Source of the DNA: Cohnella sp. SGD-V74
GTDB taxonomy: Bacteria > Bacillota > Bacilli > Paenibacillales > Paenibacillaceae
Length of the DNA: 64,000 nucleotides
NCBI RefSeq assembly: GCF_003001675.1
Contig: NZ_PVYW01000004.1
Location: 338,835 to 402,834 of the forward strand
Direction: 5' to 3'
Positions 33,554-41,908 of this stretch are shown here, one piece after another (position 1 is the stretch's first letter; every line of letters starts with the position of its first letter). The notes under the pieces are model-generated. The model was not told where the DNA came from. It saw nothing but the letters and a program-made list of their open reading frames with translations, and ran no database searches. The position numbers and the translations under genes were made by a program.

Positions 33554-34746
33554 ATCTCCGATCGAATGGGTTTGCCGGCATTGGTGCCTGTCGTTATGAT
33601 CGCGATATCGGCATGAACCTCGTAGCTTGAACGGGCAAACCTGTTCGGCCAGTCTTCCTTCCAGCTTTTCCACAACCGCGGATTCGTTTCGTGAAGGCGA
33701 TTCCCGGCGCCTACGAGATCAAGGCGCTTCTCCAGCATCCAATCCGCGCTTTCGCTCATCGCCTGTTCCAAAGAACGCTGCACTCTGTCCCGAAGCTTGA
33801 CCTCGTCGTCCGGCGTCAGCGTTTTTCCACAGACCATCTCGGAAATGGCCACGTACCCTTTCGCCCGGAAGATAAGATGAAGACGATTGTCCTGCACCTT
33901 AACGGTCGTACGGCTATGAAGCTGCAGAACTTCGGCTGCGTCCTCCTGCAGCAGGCGAGGGGCGGAGGCTTTCCCTTCGCAAGGAACTTCGAGGATTCCG
34001 CTGCGATAGTCGTTCCTCAGCGTCAGCAGACCTTCGAGCAGCTGCGAGGGAACGATCGTGCGCACGCGTCCCTGTGCGAGCACGGCAGCTCCCGCGATGT
34101 TCGGATTCGTAAGGCGATCCTCGTTCTGGAGGTACAGGTAAGGAAGCAGCGCCGTTCCGGATTCGCTTCTGGCCTGCAAGGCCAGGTCAAGCAGATCGAT
34201 TCGCGAAGTTTTCCCGGAGAGCTGGTGGGCAGCCTGTTCGCTCTGAAAATACTGCTGGCTGATCGTGTTCTCGATATAGGGAGGAACGTTCAGATAGTCG
34301 GCCGCCCGCCCTTTCGTAATCAGGATGTGGGAGGTGAGCCGCGGCTCATGGTCCCGGTAGAAAAACTCGAGCACGTCCAGCAGCGGCATCTGTCTCGCTA
34401 ATTCTTCGCCGACGAGGATGACGCGCATATGGCTCCATTGGGCTTTGCGCCCCAGATGGATCGTAATGTCCCGAACCGCTTCGATGACCGATTGATCTTC
34501 GGTTCGAACGTTGATGTACGCTCTGCCCGATTTTCCTTTGCCCGTTACGCTCTGCGAAGGTTTGAAGAATTGGACGCTTAATTGGATGCTTCCCCGGTCC
34601 GTCGCATCCAAGGCGACTCCCATCACGAAGCCCTTGCGGGGAAGCTCCGCCCGATCGCCGCAAGCCGACAGGCCCAGAACGGAGATCAGGAACGGAAGGC
34701 AGGCGGCCAGGCCGTATACGATCCGGCGCAACGATCCGGTTGTCAT
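33550..34746 (-). CDS. Spore germination receptor C subunit, lipoprotein (GerAC/GerKC)
   Basis: A 398-residue Ger(x)C family lipoprotein. The signal ends in lipobox LGLSAC, followed by GDRAELPRKGFVMGVALD, the usual N-terminal domain start. Later segments LDVLEFFYRDHEPRLTSHILITKG and ENTISQQYFQSEQAAHQLSG are characteristic. It sits on the outer face of the spore inner membrane with the A and B subunits. It lies 21 bases after gerA, and its stop overlaps the start of the small subunit. Confidence 0.93.
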   Translation of the reverse strand: MTTGSLRRIVYGLAACLPFLISVLGLSACGDRAELPRKGFVMGVALDATDRGSIQLSVQFFKPSQSVTGKGKSGRAYINVRTEDQSVIEAVRDITIHLGRKAQWSHMRVILVGEELARQMPLLDVLEFFYRDHEPRLTSHILITKGRAADYLNVPPYIENTISQQYFQSEQAAHQLSGKTSRIDLLDLALQARSESGTALLPYLYLQNEDRLTNPNIAGAAVLAQGRVRTIVPSQLLEGLLTLRNDYRSGILEVPCEGKASAPRLLQEDAAEVLQLHSRTTVKVQDNRLHLIFRAKGYVAISEMVCGKTLTPDDEVKLRDRVQRSLEQAMSESADWMLEKRLDLVGAGNRLHETNPRLWKSWKEDWPNRFARSSYEVHADIAIITTGTNAGKPIRSEM

Positions 34747-34767
34747 GGGCGGAACTCTCCTTCTCGT

Positions 34768-36237
34768 CTAGTTCGCGCGCGGAGGTTTCGTCCGCCGGAT
34801 CAGCACGGGCAGCCTCTCGCGTATGAGCGTGTCGCGGAACTGACGCGCATTCCACGGAGCAAGGGGCTTAAGATAGGGGACGTTCAAGGAGGTCAGAGTC
34901 GAGAGATGGATCCAGATGAACAAGTACCCCAGCAGGATGCCGAATCCGCCCAGTACCGCGGCCATGGCCATCAGCGGGAATTGGAGCAGCCGCATGGCGA
35001 TGGACATGTTGTATTGGGGCAGGCTGAACGAAGCTATCCCCGTCAGCGAGACAACGACGACCATAATCGGGGAAGCGATGCCGGCGCTGATTGCCGCTTC
35101 CCCGATAACGAGCGCTCCGACGATGCTGACCGCCGCCCCTACCGTTCTCGGCAGCCGTATTCCGGCTTCCTTAAGCAGTTCGAAGAAGAATACCATGATG
35201 GCCGCTTCGATGAAGGCGCCGAACGGAATGCCTTCGCGCGAATCGATAATCGCCAGCAGAAGGACGGTGGGGATGAGCTCCGTATGGAAGGTCGACACCG
35301 CGATATACAGGCTGGGGAGGGAGATCGTGAGGATCAGGGCGATCATCCGAATCCATCGAATGAAGTTCGATACCAGCACCCTCTGGTAATAGTCTTCGCT
35401 CGACTGGAGAAGGTCGAAGAACAGCCCGGGACAGATAAGCACCGAGCCGCTTCCCTCCGTCAGCACGATGATCTTCCCGTTCAGCAAGGCGGCTGCGGCT
35501 GCATCGGTTCGCTCCGTATACCGGAACTGCGGAAACGGGGAGTAGGGAGCGTCCTCGATCAATTCCTCGACATAGGAGGTGTCCAGAATTTCCCCTTCGC
35601 CGATGCGGCCGATTCTTCGACGGAACTCCTCGAGCACGTCGGAGTTCACCACGCCTTCAAGATAACCGTAAGCAATCCGAGTGTTCGAATATCCGCCCGT
35701 ATCGAGCAACTCGAATTTCAGCGCGGGGCTCTTGATGCGCATCCGGATCATCCCCAGGTTCCGGTGAAGATTCTCTACGGTGCCCTCCCGCGGGCCTTGA
35801 ACGACCGGCTCGGTTTCCGGCTCCGTCACCTGGCGGGTTTCCAGTCCGATGGCCTCGTAACAGATCGCCTTGTCCCAGCCTTCGAGGAACAGCACGACGT
35901 AACCGCGAAGCAGGCGGGAATCGACCGTCGCCCAATCCGCGGCAAGAGTCGCCGTCTCCGCCGAAGCTCCGTGAGAATCGTAAAACCGGATCAGCATCTC
36001 AGGCGTAATCTCCTCGCCTGCGCCGACGGGATGCTCGGTCAAATCCTGAAGCGATCTTTTCATATAATTGACTTTCTTATCAGGAATCAAGGTGACGAAA
36101 TAAGCCGATACCGCGGTGTGCTTCAACTCGGGACCGTACTGCCAACGGAAGATTTCCAGATCGCCGCAATTGTCGAAAGTCTGCTTCAATCGAAGCAGGT
36201 TCGCTTTTAACCGCGGGGATAATCGATTGTCGCTCAT
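34768..36237 (-). CDS. Spore germination receptor A subunit (GerAA/GerKA)
   Basis: A 489-residue GerA-family protein, first gene of the operon. An N-terminal soluble domain (ending around residue 285) contains GDLEIFRWQYGPELKHTAV and VLICPGLFFDLLQSSEDYYQR. It is followed by about five membrane spans (IRMIALILTISLPSLYIAVSTFHTE in two parts, AISAGIASPIMVVVVSLTG) and a short basic tail. In known receptors this subunit forms the oligomeric ion channel. GGAGGTGTCC before the ATG at 36237 decides the start over a GTG at 36246. Expression in the forespore is expected, but no clear sigma-G promoter was found. Confidence 0.94.
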   Translation of the reverse strand: MSDNRLSPRLKANLLRLKQTFDNCGDLEIFRWQYGPELKHTAVSAYFVTLIPDKKVNYMKRSLQDLTEHPVGAGEEITPEMLIRFYDSHGASAETATLAADWATVDSRLLRGYVVLFLEGWDKAICYEAIGLETRQVTEPETEPVVQGPREGTVENLHRNLGMIRMRIKSPALKFELLDTGGYSNTRIAYGYLEGVVNSDVLEEFRRRIGRIGEGEILDTSYVEELIEDAPYSPFPQFRYTERTDAAAAALLNGKIIVLTEGSGSVLICPGLFFDLLQSSEDYYQRVLVSNFIRWIRMIALILTISLPSLYIAVSTFHTELIPTVLLLAIIDSREGIPFGAFIEAAIMVFFFELLKEAGIRLPRTVGAAVSIVGALVIGEAAISAGIASPIMVVVVSLTGIASFSLPQYNMSIAMRLLQFPLMAMAAVLGGFGILLGYLFIWIHLSTLTSLNVPYLKPLAPWNARQFRDTLIRERLPVLIRRTKPPRAN

Positions 36238-36327
36238 GACGGACACCTCCGGGTATGCAGGTTATGATGGCGTATGTAAAGTTTCCCAATTATGCCCCCC
36301 TTTTATGCGGCGCAACCGCAACAAAAG

Positions 36328-36545
36328 GAGGCTGTCCCATAAGCAAATAGAGCCGTACCAAATGATTATCGATGGATGCATGGTAATGGGCATCTATCTC
36401 CTTCCGATGCTATACGATCCTGAAATTTTGAATGGATAGACCCGTAACAGGGTCATTTCAGGACCGTATGAGGCAGTCTCCAGGAGATAGATGCCCTTCT
36501 CTTTTCATCGATAATCTTGTACGTCCCTACCTATGGGACAGCCTC
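36328..36545. mobile_element. 218-bp foldback MITE
   Basis: The terminal inverted repeats are GAGGCTGTCCCATA and its complement. The two arms pair along almost the whole length: GATTATCGATG with CATCGATAATC, GGGCATCTATCTCCT with AGGAGATAGATGCCC, ATACGATCCTGAAAT with ATTTCAGGACCGTAT, and GACCC with GGGTC at the tip. There is no coding capacity. GAGGCTGTCCCA-type ends resemble those of several transposase families, so it is probably a non-autonomous element mobilised in trans. No clear target duplication is visible. It fills the gap between gerA and the FhuF-like gene. Confidence 0.85.
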
Positions 36546-36574
36546 GAACGCTTGTTATGACCAATCCGTCGCGT

Positions 36575-37372
36575 TTACGCGGATTGCTCCTTGGTTCGGG
36601 CTTCGATCAGCAGCTTCATTTCCGCCCTGTCCTGTTCCTTGAGAATCGGGCAAGTGTAACATTTCGTTCCGTTTTCTCGTTTATAGTACATACAGCAAGC
36701 GGAGCGGAGCATAATTTGGCCGCCCGGCTCGTACGGACTGTCGATATAGACCGGGGTATGGACGTACGGATTTTTGCGGCGATTAAACGTCTCGCCCGGC
36801 ATGCCGGCCAGCAGGAGGCAGTCGTCCTCCATCGTTCGTCTCAGCGCCCCTTCCGGGATGAGCCCCCGGAGATACTCCATAACGTAAGCGATCCGCGCTC
36901 CATACTGGTTCCAGATAAGCGCGGGCTTTAACCCCGCCGCGCGCGCCGCCGCCTCGATCAGCGGATTCATCGTTTCCGCGAAGTAGCGGGTCCATTCGGC
37001 GCGAATGGCCTCGTCCCGTCCTTCGGCGGGCAGATCCGTCCATTTCAATTCGTTGTACTTGAAAATAACGTGCGCATGATCGTCGTGCGCTTCGAGCTGC
37101 ACGGTCAAGTTGTCGAGCGAGAGATCGAGAATTTTGCCGTACTGGGACATGACGATCTGCTTGGTGGCCGCGAGGCCGAAGAAGGAGATGCCGATGAACG
37201 ACACGGCCAGCTCCAGGCCGACGCCCTTAATTAAGGAGGAGCCCAGCTCCAACGCTTCGCGCATCCGCTTCTCGTCCAGCAATTCCGCGGCCGGAACGGA
37301 CAGCAGCGGATGCTCGCAGCCGCTCGCGGAAATATGGAAGTGTTCCTCGAACAGCGAAAGATCCATTGTCAT
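36575..37372 (-). CDS. FhuF-family ferric siderophore reductase
   Basis: A 265-residue cytoplasmic iron reductase-like protein. The C-terminal cysteines C226, C227, C238 and C241 reproduce the FhuF pattern CC-x10-C-x2-C that holds a [2Fe-2S] cluster; FhuF releases iron from imported ferric siderophores. The N-terminal part has the IucA/FhuF-like helical segment ending ALIWNQYGARIAY. The start may be the ATG at 37372 or at 37366; both follow GGGATGGG. A Fur-box-like site lies just upstream. No siderophore uptake genes are adjacent. Confidence 0.85.
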   Translation of the reverse strand: MTMDLSLFEEHFHISASGCEHPLLSVPAAELLDEKRMREALELGSSLIKGVGLELAVSFIGISFFGLAATKQIVMSQYGKILDLSLDNLTVQLEAHDDHAHVIFKYNELKWTDLPAEGRDEAIRAEWTRYFAETMNPLIEAAARAAGLKPALIWNQYGARIAYVMEYLRGLIPEGALRRTMEDDCLLLAGMPGETFNRRKNPYVHTPVYIDSPYEPGGQIMLRSACCMYYKRENGTKCYTCPILKEQDRAEMKLLIEARTKEQSA

Positions 37373-37390
37373 CCCATCCCGTCACGTATC

Positions 37391-37405
37391 TGATTCTGAT
37401 TCTCA
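37391..37405. promoter_or_regulatory. Candidate Fur box
   Basis: TGATTCTGATTCTCA matches the 7-1-7 Fur consensus at about 11 of 14 positions in an AT-rich patch between the FhuF-like gene and the divergent MFS gene. This supports iron-repressed expression of the reductase. Confidence 0.5.
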
Positions 37406-37437
37406 TTTCAATTCATGATAGCTTTCGCTTCTTGTTG

Positions 37438-37465
37438 TTGTCAATCAAGGGGGAAGGAGTATAAT
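37438..37465 (+). promoter_or_regulatory. MFS gene promoter
   Basis: TTGTCA (37438-37443) and TATAAT (37460-37465) are 16 bp apart. The -10 lies 12 bases before the start codon, so the leader is very short and the message may begin almost at the ribosome binding site AAGGGGG. Confidence 0.55.
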
Positions 37466-37477
37466 AAGGGGGCTGAT

Positions 37478-38707
37478 ATGAAAGGGTGGAAAATTTTGTT
37501 TGCTTCCTTCAGAAAAATAAAACCGCTTAACGCGGTCGTATGGACTCAATTTCTAAGCGCATTCGCGGACAATTTGAATTTCTTCCTGATCGTAGGCCTC
37601 GTAAAGCGGGAAGGCGCCGCGGACCCGGATGGCATGGTCACTTACATACAAATGGCGTTTCTCGTCGCTTACGTCGTGCTCGCGCCGATCGTCGGAGCGT
37701 TCGCGGACAAGAAGGCGAAGTCTCACGTGCTGCTGCTCGGCAACGCGATGAAGGCGACCGGCATTACGTTGCTGCTCCTCGGAGTGCCTCCGGCGCTCTG
37801 CTACTTCTTCGTGGGCGTGGGAGCCGTCGTGTACTCGCCGGGCAAATACGGAATATTGTCGGAGCTGACGAAGTCGGAGGGAGAGCTGCTGAAGGCCAAC
37901 GCCCAGGTGGAAGGCTCGACGATTCTCGCCATTCTGCTCGGAACGGTCGCAGGAGGTTTCCTGGCCGCCCGCTCCGATCTGCCGGCCATTCTCGTTTGTC
38001 TGTTCATTTATCTGCTGTCGCTGGCCATGACCTTTCTCGTTCCGGTCAAACCCGGCAATCCCGACATTCGATACCGGGCGGCTTCCGGACAGTTTTTCCG
38101 CGACGCGGTGAAGCTGTTCCGCAACCGCCGGAGCCGCTTCTCGCTGATCGGCACGGGAGCGTTCTGGCTGACGGCGTCCGTGCTGCGGATCGCTCTGATC
38201 GCCTGGCTGCCGCTTAACCTCGGCATCGTGGACACCGACCAGCAATCGATGATCATCGGCGTGACGGCGCTCGGAGTCGTAGCCAGCGCCTGGCTGACGC
38301 CGAGGCTGGTGCCCGAAGGAAGGCTGTACCGCGGATTCTTCTACGGCATCGCGATGGTCGGCGCGGTCATGGCCGCGAACTTCACGAACGAGCTGTGGCT
38401 GACGGTGTCGCTTCTGTTCGTGACCGGCGTCATGGGCGGCATTTTCCTCATCCCGTTGAACACGATGCTGCAGGAGGAGGGCAAAGCCCTCGTCGGCCCC
38501 GGAAGAACGATCGCGGTTCAGAACTTCGTGGAGAACGCGCTGACGGTCGTGGGCCTGTTCCTGTACTTGACGCTCAGGAAGATGGAAGTGCCCGTCAACT
38601 ATTCGGTCGTCGGCATCGGCGCGGTATTGACGCTGTTCTTCATCTACCTGGCGTTCCAGTTCGGCAAGATCAGGGAAAGCTACGCCCTTATTCGCGCAAA
38701 GAGATGA
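37478..38707 (+). CDS. LplT-like MFS transporter
   Basis: A 409-residue major facilitator with about twelve spans. NAVVWTQFLSAFADNLNFFLIVGLV matches the N-terminus of lysophospholipid transporter LplT, and YSPGKYGILSELT is another family hallmark. LplT moves lysophospholipids inward across the membrane for re-acylation; no acyltransferase gene is fused or adjacent here, so the substrate is unproven. The frame opens at 37415, but AAGGGGG places the start at 37478. Its end overlaps the convergent small gene by 20 bases. Confidence 0.85.
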   Translation: MKGWKILFASFRKIKPLNAVVWTQFLSAFADNLNFFLIVGLVKREGAADPDGMVTYIQMAFLVAYVVLAPIVGAFADKKAKSHVLLLGNAMKATGITLLLLGVPPALCYFFVGVGAVVYSPGKYGILSELTKSEGELLKANAQVEGSTILAILLGTVAGGFLAARSDLPAILVCLFIYLLSLAMTFLVPVKPGNPDIRYRAASGQFFRDAVKLFRNRRSRFSLIGTGAFWLTASVLRIALIAWLPLNLGIVDTDQQSMIIGVTALGVVASAWLTPRLVPEGRLYRGFFYGIAMVGAVMAANFTNELWLTVSLLFVTGVMGGIFLIPLNTMLQEEGKALVGPGRTIAVQNFVENALTVVGLFLYLTLRKMEVPVNYSVVGIGAVLTLFFIYLAFQFGKIRESYALIRAKR

Positions 38708-38984
38708 CGTGCACGAGCTGGGCGTCTGCCGTGATCTTGATGATCGCGTGGCCGGAGTCGTATTCCGCCGTACCGAGCCCGACTTCCGCCGAAGGCTCAG
38801 ATCCGAGCAGATAGAACAGATCGTCGGCGAGCGTGCGGACGCACACTTCGCGCTCGTCCTTGCTCAGGTCTTGCCAATCGTTTTCTTCCATTTCGAACGC
38901 TTCGTAAAATTGCGGCACGGTCGTTAGCGCCCGGGACAAGTCGTCCAAAATATGATCATAGGATCTGGTATAGGAAATGGCCAT
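38688..38984 (-). CDS. Small acidic protein of unknown function
   Basis: A 98-residue soluble acidic protein (MAISYTRSYDHILDDLSRAL...). I do not recognise the family. The first half is helical with many Asp/Glu (EMEENDWQDLSKDERE); the second half (GTAEYDSGHAIIKITAD) looks like beta strands. AAAGGGG is well placed before the ATG, and codon use is like the neighbours, so it appears real. It overlaps the MFS gene end tail to tail. Confidence 0.65.
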   Translation of the reverse strand: MAISYTRSYDHILDDLSRALTTVPQFYEAFEMEENDWQDLSKDEREVCVRTLADDLFYLLGSEPSAEVGLGTAEYDSGHAIIKITADAQLVHVISLRE

Positions 38985-39074
38985 GGGGAGTACCCCTTTC
39001 GAAGTTTATGCTTGCATTATACGCGAAGCGAATTTCTTTAGCCAACCTTTAGGTAATCTTCCTGCATGTAAGGC

Positions 39075-39103
39075 TTTAACGCTCAGTTAACATTTTGTAT
39101 AAT
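39075..39103 (+). promoter_or_regulatory. ltaS-like gene promoter
   Basis: TTTAAC (39075-39080) and a perfect TATAAT (39098-39103) are 17 bp apart, 25 bases before the start codon. Confidence 0.65.
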
Positions 39104-39128
39104 AAGTAGGGTTCGGGGGTGAACGGAA

Positions 39129-40979
39129 ATGGAAGCTTCAAAATGGAGAGAGTGGCTGTCCAAGCCATTCGTGTTCTTCTCTCTCATTATGGTGCTCAAA
39201 ATCCTTCTGGCTCGGCTCGTCGTATTCGACGGGGCTTCGATCTGGCTTCAACTGGCGACAGGCATTCCTTCCATTTGGATCCTGTTCTGTCTGATCGAGT
39301 GGTTCGCGCCGAAGCGAAAATTGGGCGTCTACTTGACGGTGAACATTGTTGTTACGTCGATCTACTTCGCCGTGATTATGTACTACAAATATTTCGGCGT
39401 TATCGTGACCTATCATGCGCTTAAACAAGTGAACCAGGTAACGGAAGTGAAGGGGAGCGTCTTCTCCCTGCTGCATCCTTATTTTCTGTTCATCTATACC
39501 GATATTGTCGTGCTTCTGCTGCTGTACGTCAGCCGCAGGTTCAGAGGCTGGGCGAAGTCGCTTGCCAAAAGGGAGTCCGGAGCGCTGGTCTCGGCGGTAT
39601 TCGCCGTCTCGCTCGTCGGCAGCGTCGCTACGGTATGGACTCACAGCGACAGCATCAACGAGTTGAAGCAAGCCGAGAACATGGGAATTCTGAACTACGA
39701 AGCTTATGCGGTCATCGCCAGCGCCACGCAGGAGATCGAGGACCCGAGCAAGGTGACCGAAGAGGCGATCGCCGCCCTGAAAGGCACCGAAGAGCCCGCT
39801 GTCCCGCTCTACTGGGGAGCGGCGGAAGGGAAGAACGTGATCGTGCTCCAGCTCGAGGCGTTCCAGAACTTCCTGATCGACCGTCAAATCGACGGCAAGG
39901 AAGTGACGCCGGTCTTGAACGGACTGGCAAAGGATAACCTCTATTTCCCGCGCTTCTACCAGCAGGTCGGTCAAGGAAATACGTCGGATGCGGAATTCGT
40001 CGTCAACACCTCCTTCTATATTCCCCAGCATGGGGCGGCGGCGCAGGAATACGGCGGCTTGGATCTGCCGAGCATGCCGAAGAAATTAGCGGAGCGCGGC
40101 TACCAGACGGCAACGTTCCATACGAACGACGTCCAATTCTGGAACCGCAAGGAGCTGTACAAAGGACTCGGATTCGACCGCTATTACGACGCCGAATTTT
40201 TCGGAGACGACGATATGGTGTTCTTCGGTCCTTCGGATGAAATTTTGTACGAGAAGACGGCCGACGAGCTGCTGAAGATGAGCCAATCCGGCAAGCCGTT
40301 TTACGCGCAAGTCATCTCGATGTCTTCCCATCATCCGTTCAACATGCCGGAGCGCAAAATCCGCTTCGAGCTGCCCGACCGCTATAAGGACACGCTCGTC
40401 GGCGACTACATCCAGGCTCAGAACTATACGGATTACGCCGTCGGCCTGTTCATCGAGAAGTTGAAGCAGATCGGCCTGTGGGACAATACGGTTCTGGTCG
40501 TCTACGGGGATCATCTGGGGTTGCCGATTTACTCGCTTACCGATCACGAGAAAAAGCTGATGAAAGAAATATACGGACGCGAGTACGGTTTCTCCGAAAT
40601 GCTGAACATCCCGCTTATTATTGCCGCTCCGGGAGCTGCGCAACCGCAAGTGTTCCCTCAAACCGGGGGCCAGGTGGACGTCTTCCCGACGCTGGCGAAT
40701 CTTCTCGGGATCTCGCTGAAAGGGCATATTCACTTCGGACAGGATTTGCTCAATCATACCGACAATGTGCTGCCGCAAAGATACTATCTGCCTTCGGGCT
40801 CCTTCGTGAACGGCAAAGGCATCTTCGTTCCGGGACTGGGCTATGAGGACGGGGTCAGCTATCCGTTCGACGGGGAACAGCCGTCGGAGACCGATTCGAC
40901 GGAAGACGAATATAATCGAGCGTTGGAGCTTTTGCGGCTTTCGAACAGCTACGTGAGCCACTTGCCTGAGCATGAATAG
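39129..40979 (+). CDS. LtaS-family lipoteichoic acid synthase/sulfatase-fold phosphotransferase
   Basis: A 616-residue membrane enzyme: five N-terminal spans (residues ~15-170), then an extracellular sulfatase-fold domain. Metal and catalytic residues of LtaS are in place: E243 (QLEAFQNF), nucleophile T285 in GQGNTSDAEF, and the GDH motif in VVYGDHLGLP near residue 460. LtaS moves glycerol phosphate from phosphatidylglycerol to the growing lipoteichoic chain, releasing diacylglycerol. It could instead be a primase-like or YvgJ/YqgS-type paralogue. GGGGTGA precedes the ATG. The PAP2 gene follows 38 bases later. Confidence 0.9.
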   Translation: MEASKWREWLSKPFVFFSLIMVLKILLARLVVFDGASIWLQLATGIPSIWILFCLIEWFAPKRKLGVYLTVNIVVTSIYFAVIMYYKYFGVIVTYHALKQVNQVTEVKGSVFSLLHPYFLFIYTDIVVLLLLYVSRRFRGWAKSLAKRESGALVSAVFAVSLVGSVATVWTHSDSINELKQAENMGILNYEAYAVIASATQEIEDPSKVTEEAIAALKGTEEPAVPLYWGAAEGKNVIVLQLEAFQNFLIDRQIDGKEVTPVLNGLAKDNLYFPRFYQQVGQGNTSDAEFVVNTSFYIPQHGAAAQEYGGLDLPSMPKKLAERGYQTATFHTNDVQFWNRKELYKGLGFDRYYDAEFFGDDDMVFFGPSDEILYEKTADELLKMSQSGKPFYAQVISMSSHHPFNMPERKIRFELPDRYKDTLVGDYIQAQNYTDYAVGLFIEKLKQIGLWDNTVLVVYGDHLGLPIYSLTDHEKKLMKEIYGREYGFSEMLNIPLIIAAPGAAQPQVFPQTGGQVDVFPTLANLLGISLKGHIHFGQDLLNHTDNVLPQRYYLPSGSFVNGKGIFVPGLGYEDGVSYPFDGEQPSETDSTEDEYNRALELLRLSNSYVSHLPEHE

Positions 40980-41017
40980 ACGGTTGACGCAATAAATATA
41001 GATCAGGGGGTAAGTGC

Positions 41018-41680
41018 GTGAACCTTATAAAAAGAATCGATTGGAAAAAGTACTCTCCGTTGCTGCTGATGCTGATGTTTCCCGTGCTGGGATGGATGTA
41101 CGCGTTAACCAACAACATTGAAAACCAAGAAGTATACAGCTTGGCGACTGCCGTGGACGAGACGATCCCGTTCGTCAAATGGTTCGCTCTGCCGTATTCG
41201 ATCTGGATTTTCTACATCTACGTCTGCTTGTTCTACTTCTTCAAGAAGGACGTTAACGTGTATTACCGCAATCTGATGACTTACGCGCTCAGCGCGCTGC
41301 TCTGCTACTTGATCTACTCGGTATTCCAGACGACGGTCGCACGTCCTCCGGTCATCGGGGACGATCCGTTCTCGCTGTTGATGAAGTACATTTACAATCG
41401 GGATCAGCCCTACAACTGCTTTCCGAGCATTCACTGCTTCTCCAGCTACATGGTGATGAGGGCAATCTGGACGAGTTCGTTCCGCAACAAATGGAACGTA
41501 ACGCTCATTACCGGAATGTCCAGCCTTATCATTATGTCCACCTTGTTCGTGAAACAACACGTCATCATGGACGTGCTGGGCGCCGTATTCCTCGTCGAAG
41601 TCGTGACGGCCGCGATCATCGTGGTCGAACGGAGAGCGAAGCTGGCGCGCGAGCGCCAGAAGAGCACCTTCGGGGCATAA
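41018..41680 (+). CDS. PAP2-family membrane phosphatase
   Basis: A 220-residue protein with about six spans and the split acid phosphatase signature: an RP-containing region (ARPPVIGDD), CFPSIHCFSSY (PSxH with catalytic His) and VKQHVIMDVLG (HxxxD). Members hydrolyse lipid phosphates or transfer phospho-head groups, including inositol phosphorylceramide synthase-like types. It is the second gene of a unit with the LtaS-like synthase, so it could process lipid by-products of teichoic acid synthesis. That role is inferred. A strong terminator follows. Confidence 0.87.
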   Translation: MNLIKRIDWKKYSPLLLMLMFPVLGWMYALTNNIENQEVYSLATAVDETIPFVKWFALPYSIWIFYIYVCLFYFFKKDVNVYYRNLMTYALSALLCYLIYSVFQTTVARPPVIGDDPFSLLMKYIYNRDQPYNCFPSIHCFSSYMVMRAIWTSSFRNKWNVTLITGMSSLIIMSTLFVKQHVIMDVLGAVFLVEVVTAAIIVVERRAKLARERQKSTFGA

Positions 41681-41686
41681 AATGAA

Positions 41687-41736
41687 AAAGGCCGAACCCG
41701 GGCAGAGAGATCAGCCTCTGCCGGAGTTCGGCCTTT
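41687..41736. terminator. Strong terminator after PAP2 gene
   Basis: AAAGGCCGAAC pairs with GTTCGGCCTTT, and GGGCAGAG with CTCTGCC inside it. The A-run before and T-run after allow function in both directions. Confidence 0.88.
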
Positions 41737-41754
41737 CGCGTGGGTGCGGCTTGC

Positions 41755-41908
41755 TAGGGCGTGTAAGCAAACCCGCTCAGGGGCATCTATCATCCCCTGC
41801 TGCGTCACTTTTGCTTGACGTACCCCCGGTACGCCTTCACAAAAGTTCCTTGCATGGAACGAAAATTCGGCAACATCTGCTATCTTCGGAGGTTGCATAC
41901 ACACCCTA
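41755..41908. mobile_element. MITE family B, copy 1 (154 bp)
   Basis: The element starts TAGGGCGTGT and ends ACACCCTA, with imperfect 15-bp terminal inverted repeats. It is nearly identical to the element at 56339-56503 in inverted orientation, but lacks an 11-bp internal segment. Internal features include the palindrome GTACCCCCGGTAC and the hairpin GTTCC-TTGCAT-GGAAC. It has no coding capacity. The outermost TA may be the target duplication, as in Tc1/mariner or IS630-mobilised elements. Its right end supplies the stop codon of the TetR gene. Confidence 0.88.

Noticed and set aside
32184..33581. gerB extended to an upstream start at 33581
   Set aside because: The first ~95 codons are Arg-rich and overlap the small subunit gene in another frame; the GerAB-like sequence starts at the TTG at 33296.
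36247..36327. Sigma-G promoter of the germination operon
   Set aside because: GCATA and CATACG occur, but the spacing (14 or 21) does not fit the expected 17-18 bp.
36328..36545. Degraded insertion sequence with transposase remnant
   Set aside because: The element is only 218 bp, fully accounted for by inverted arms, and shows no transposase-like translation.
41755..41908. Small protein gene in the MITE region
   Set aside because: The open frame simply reads through the element and recurs in the second copy without a ribosome binding site.
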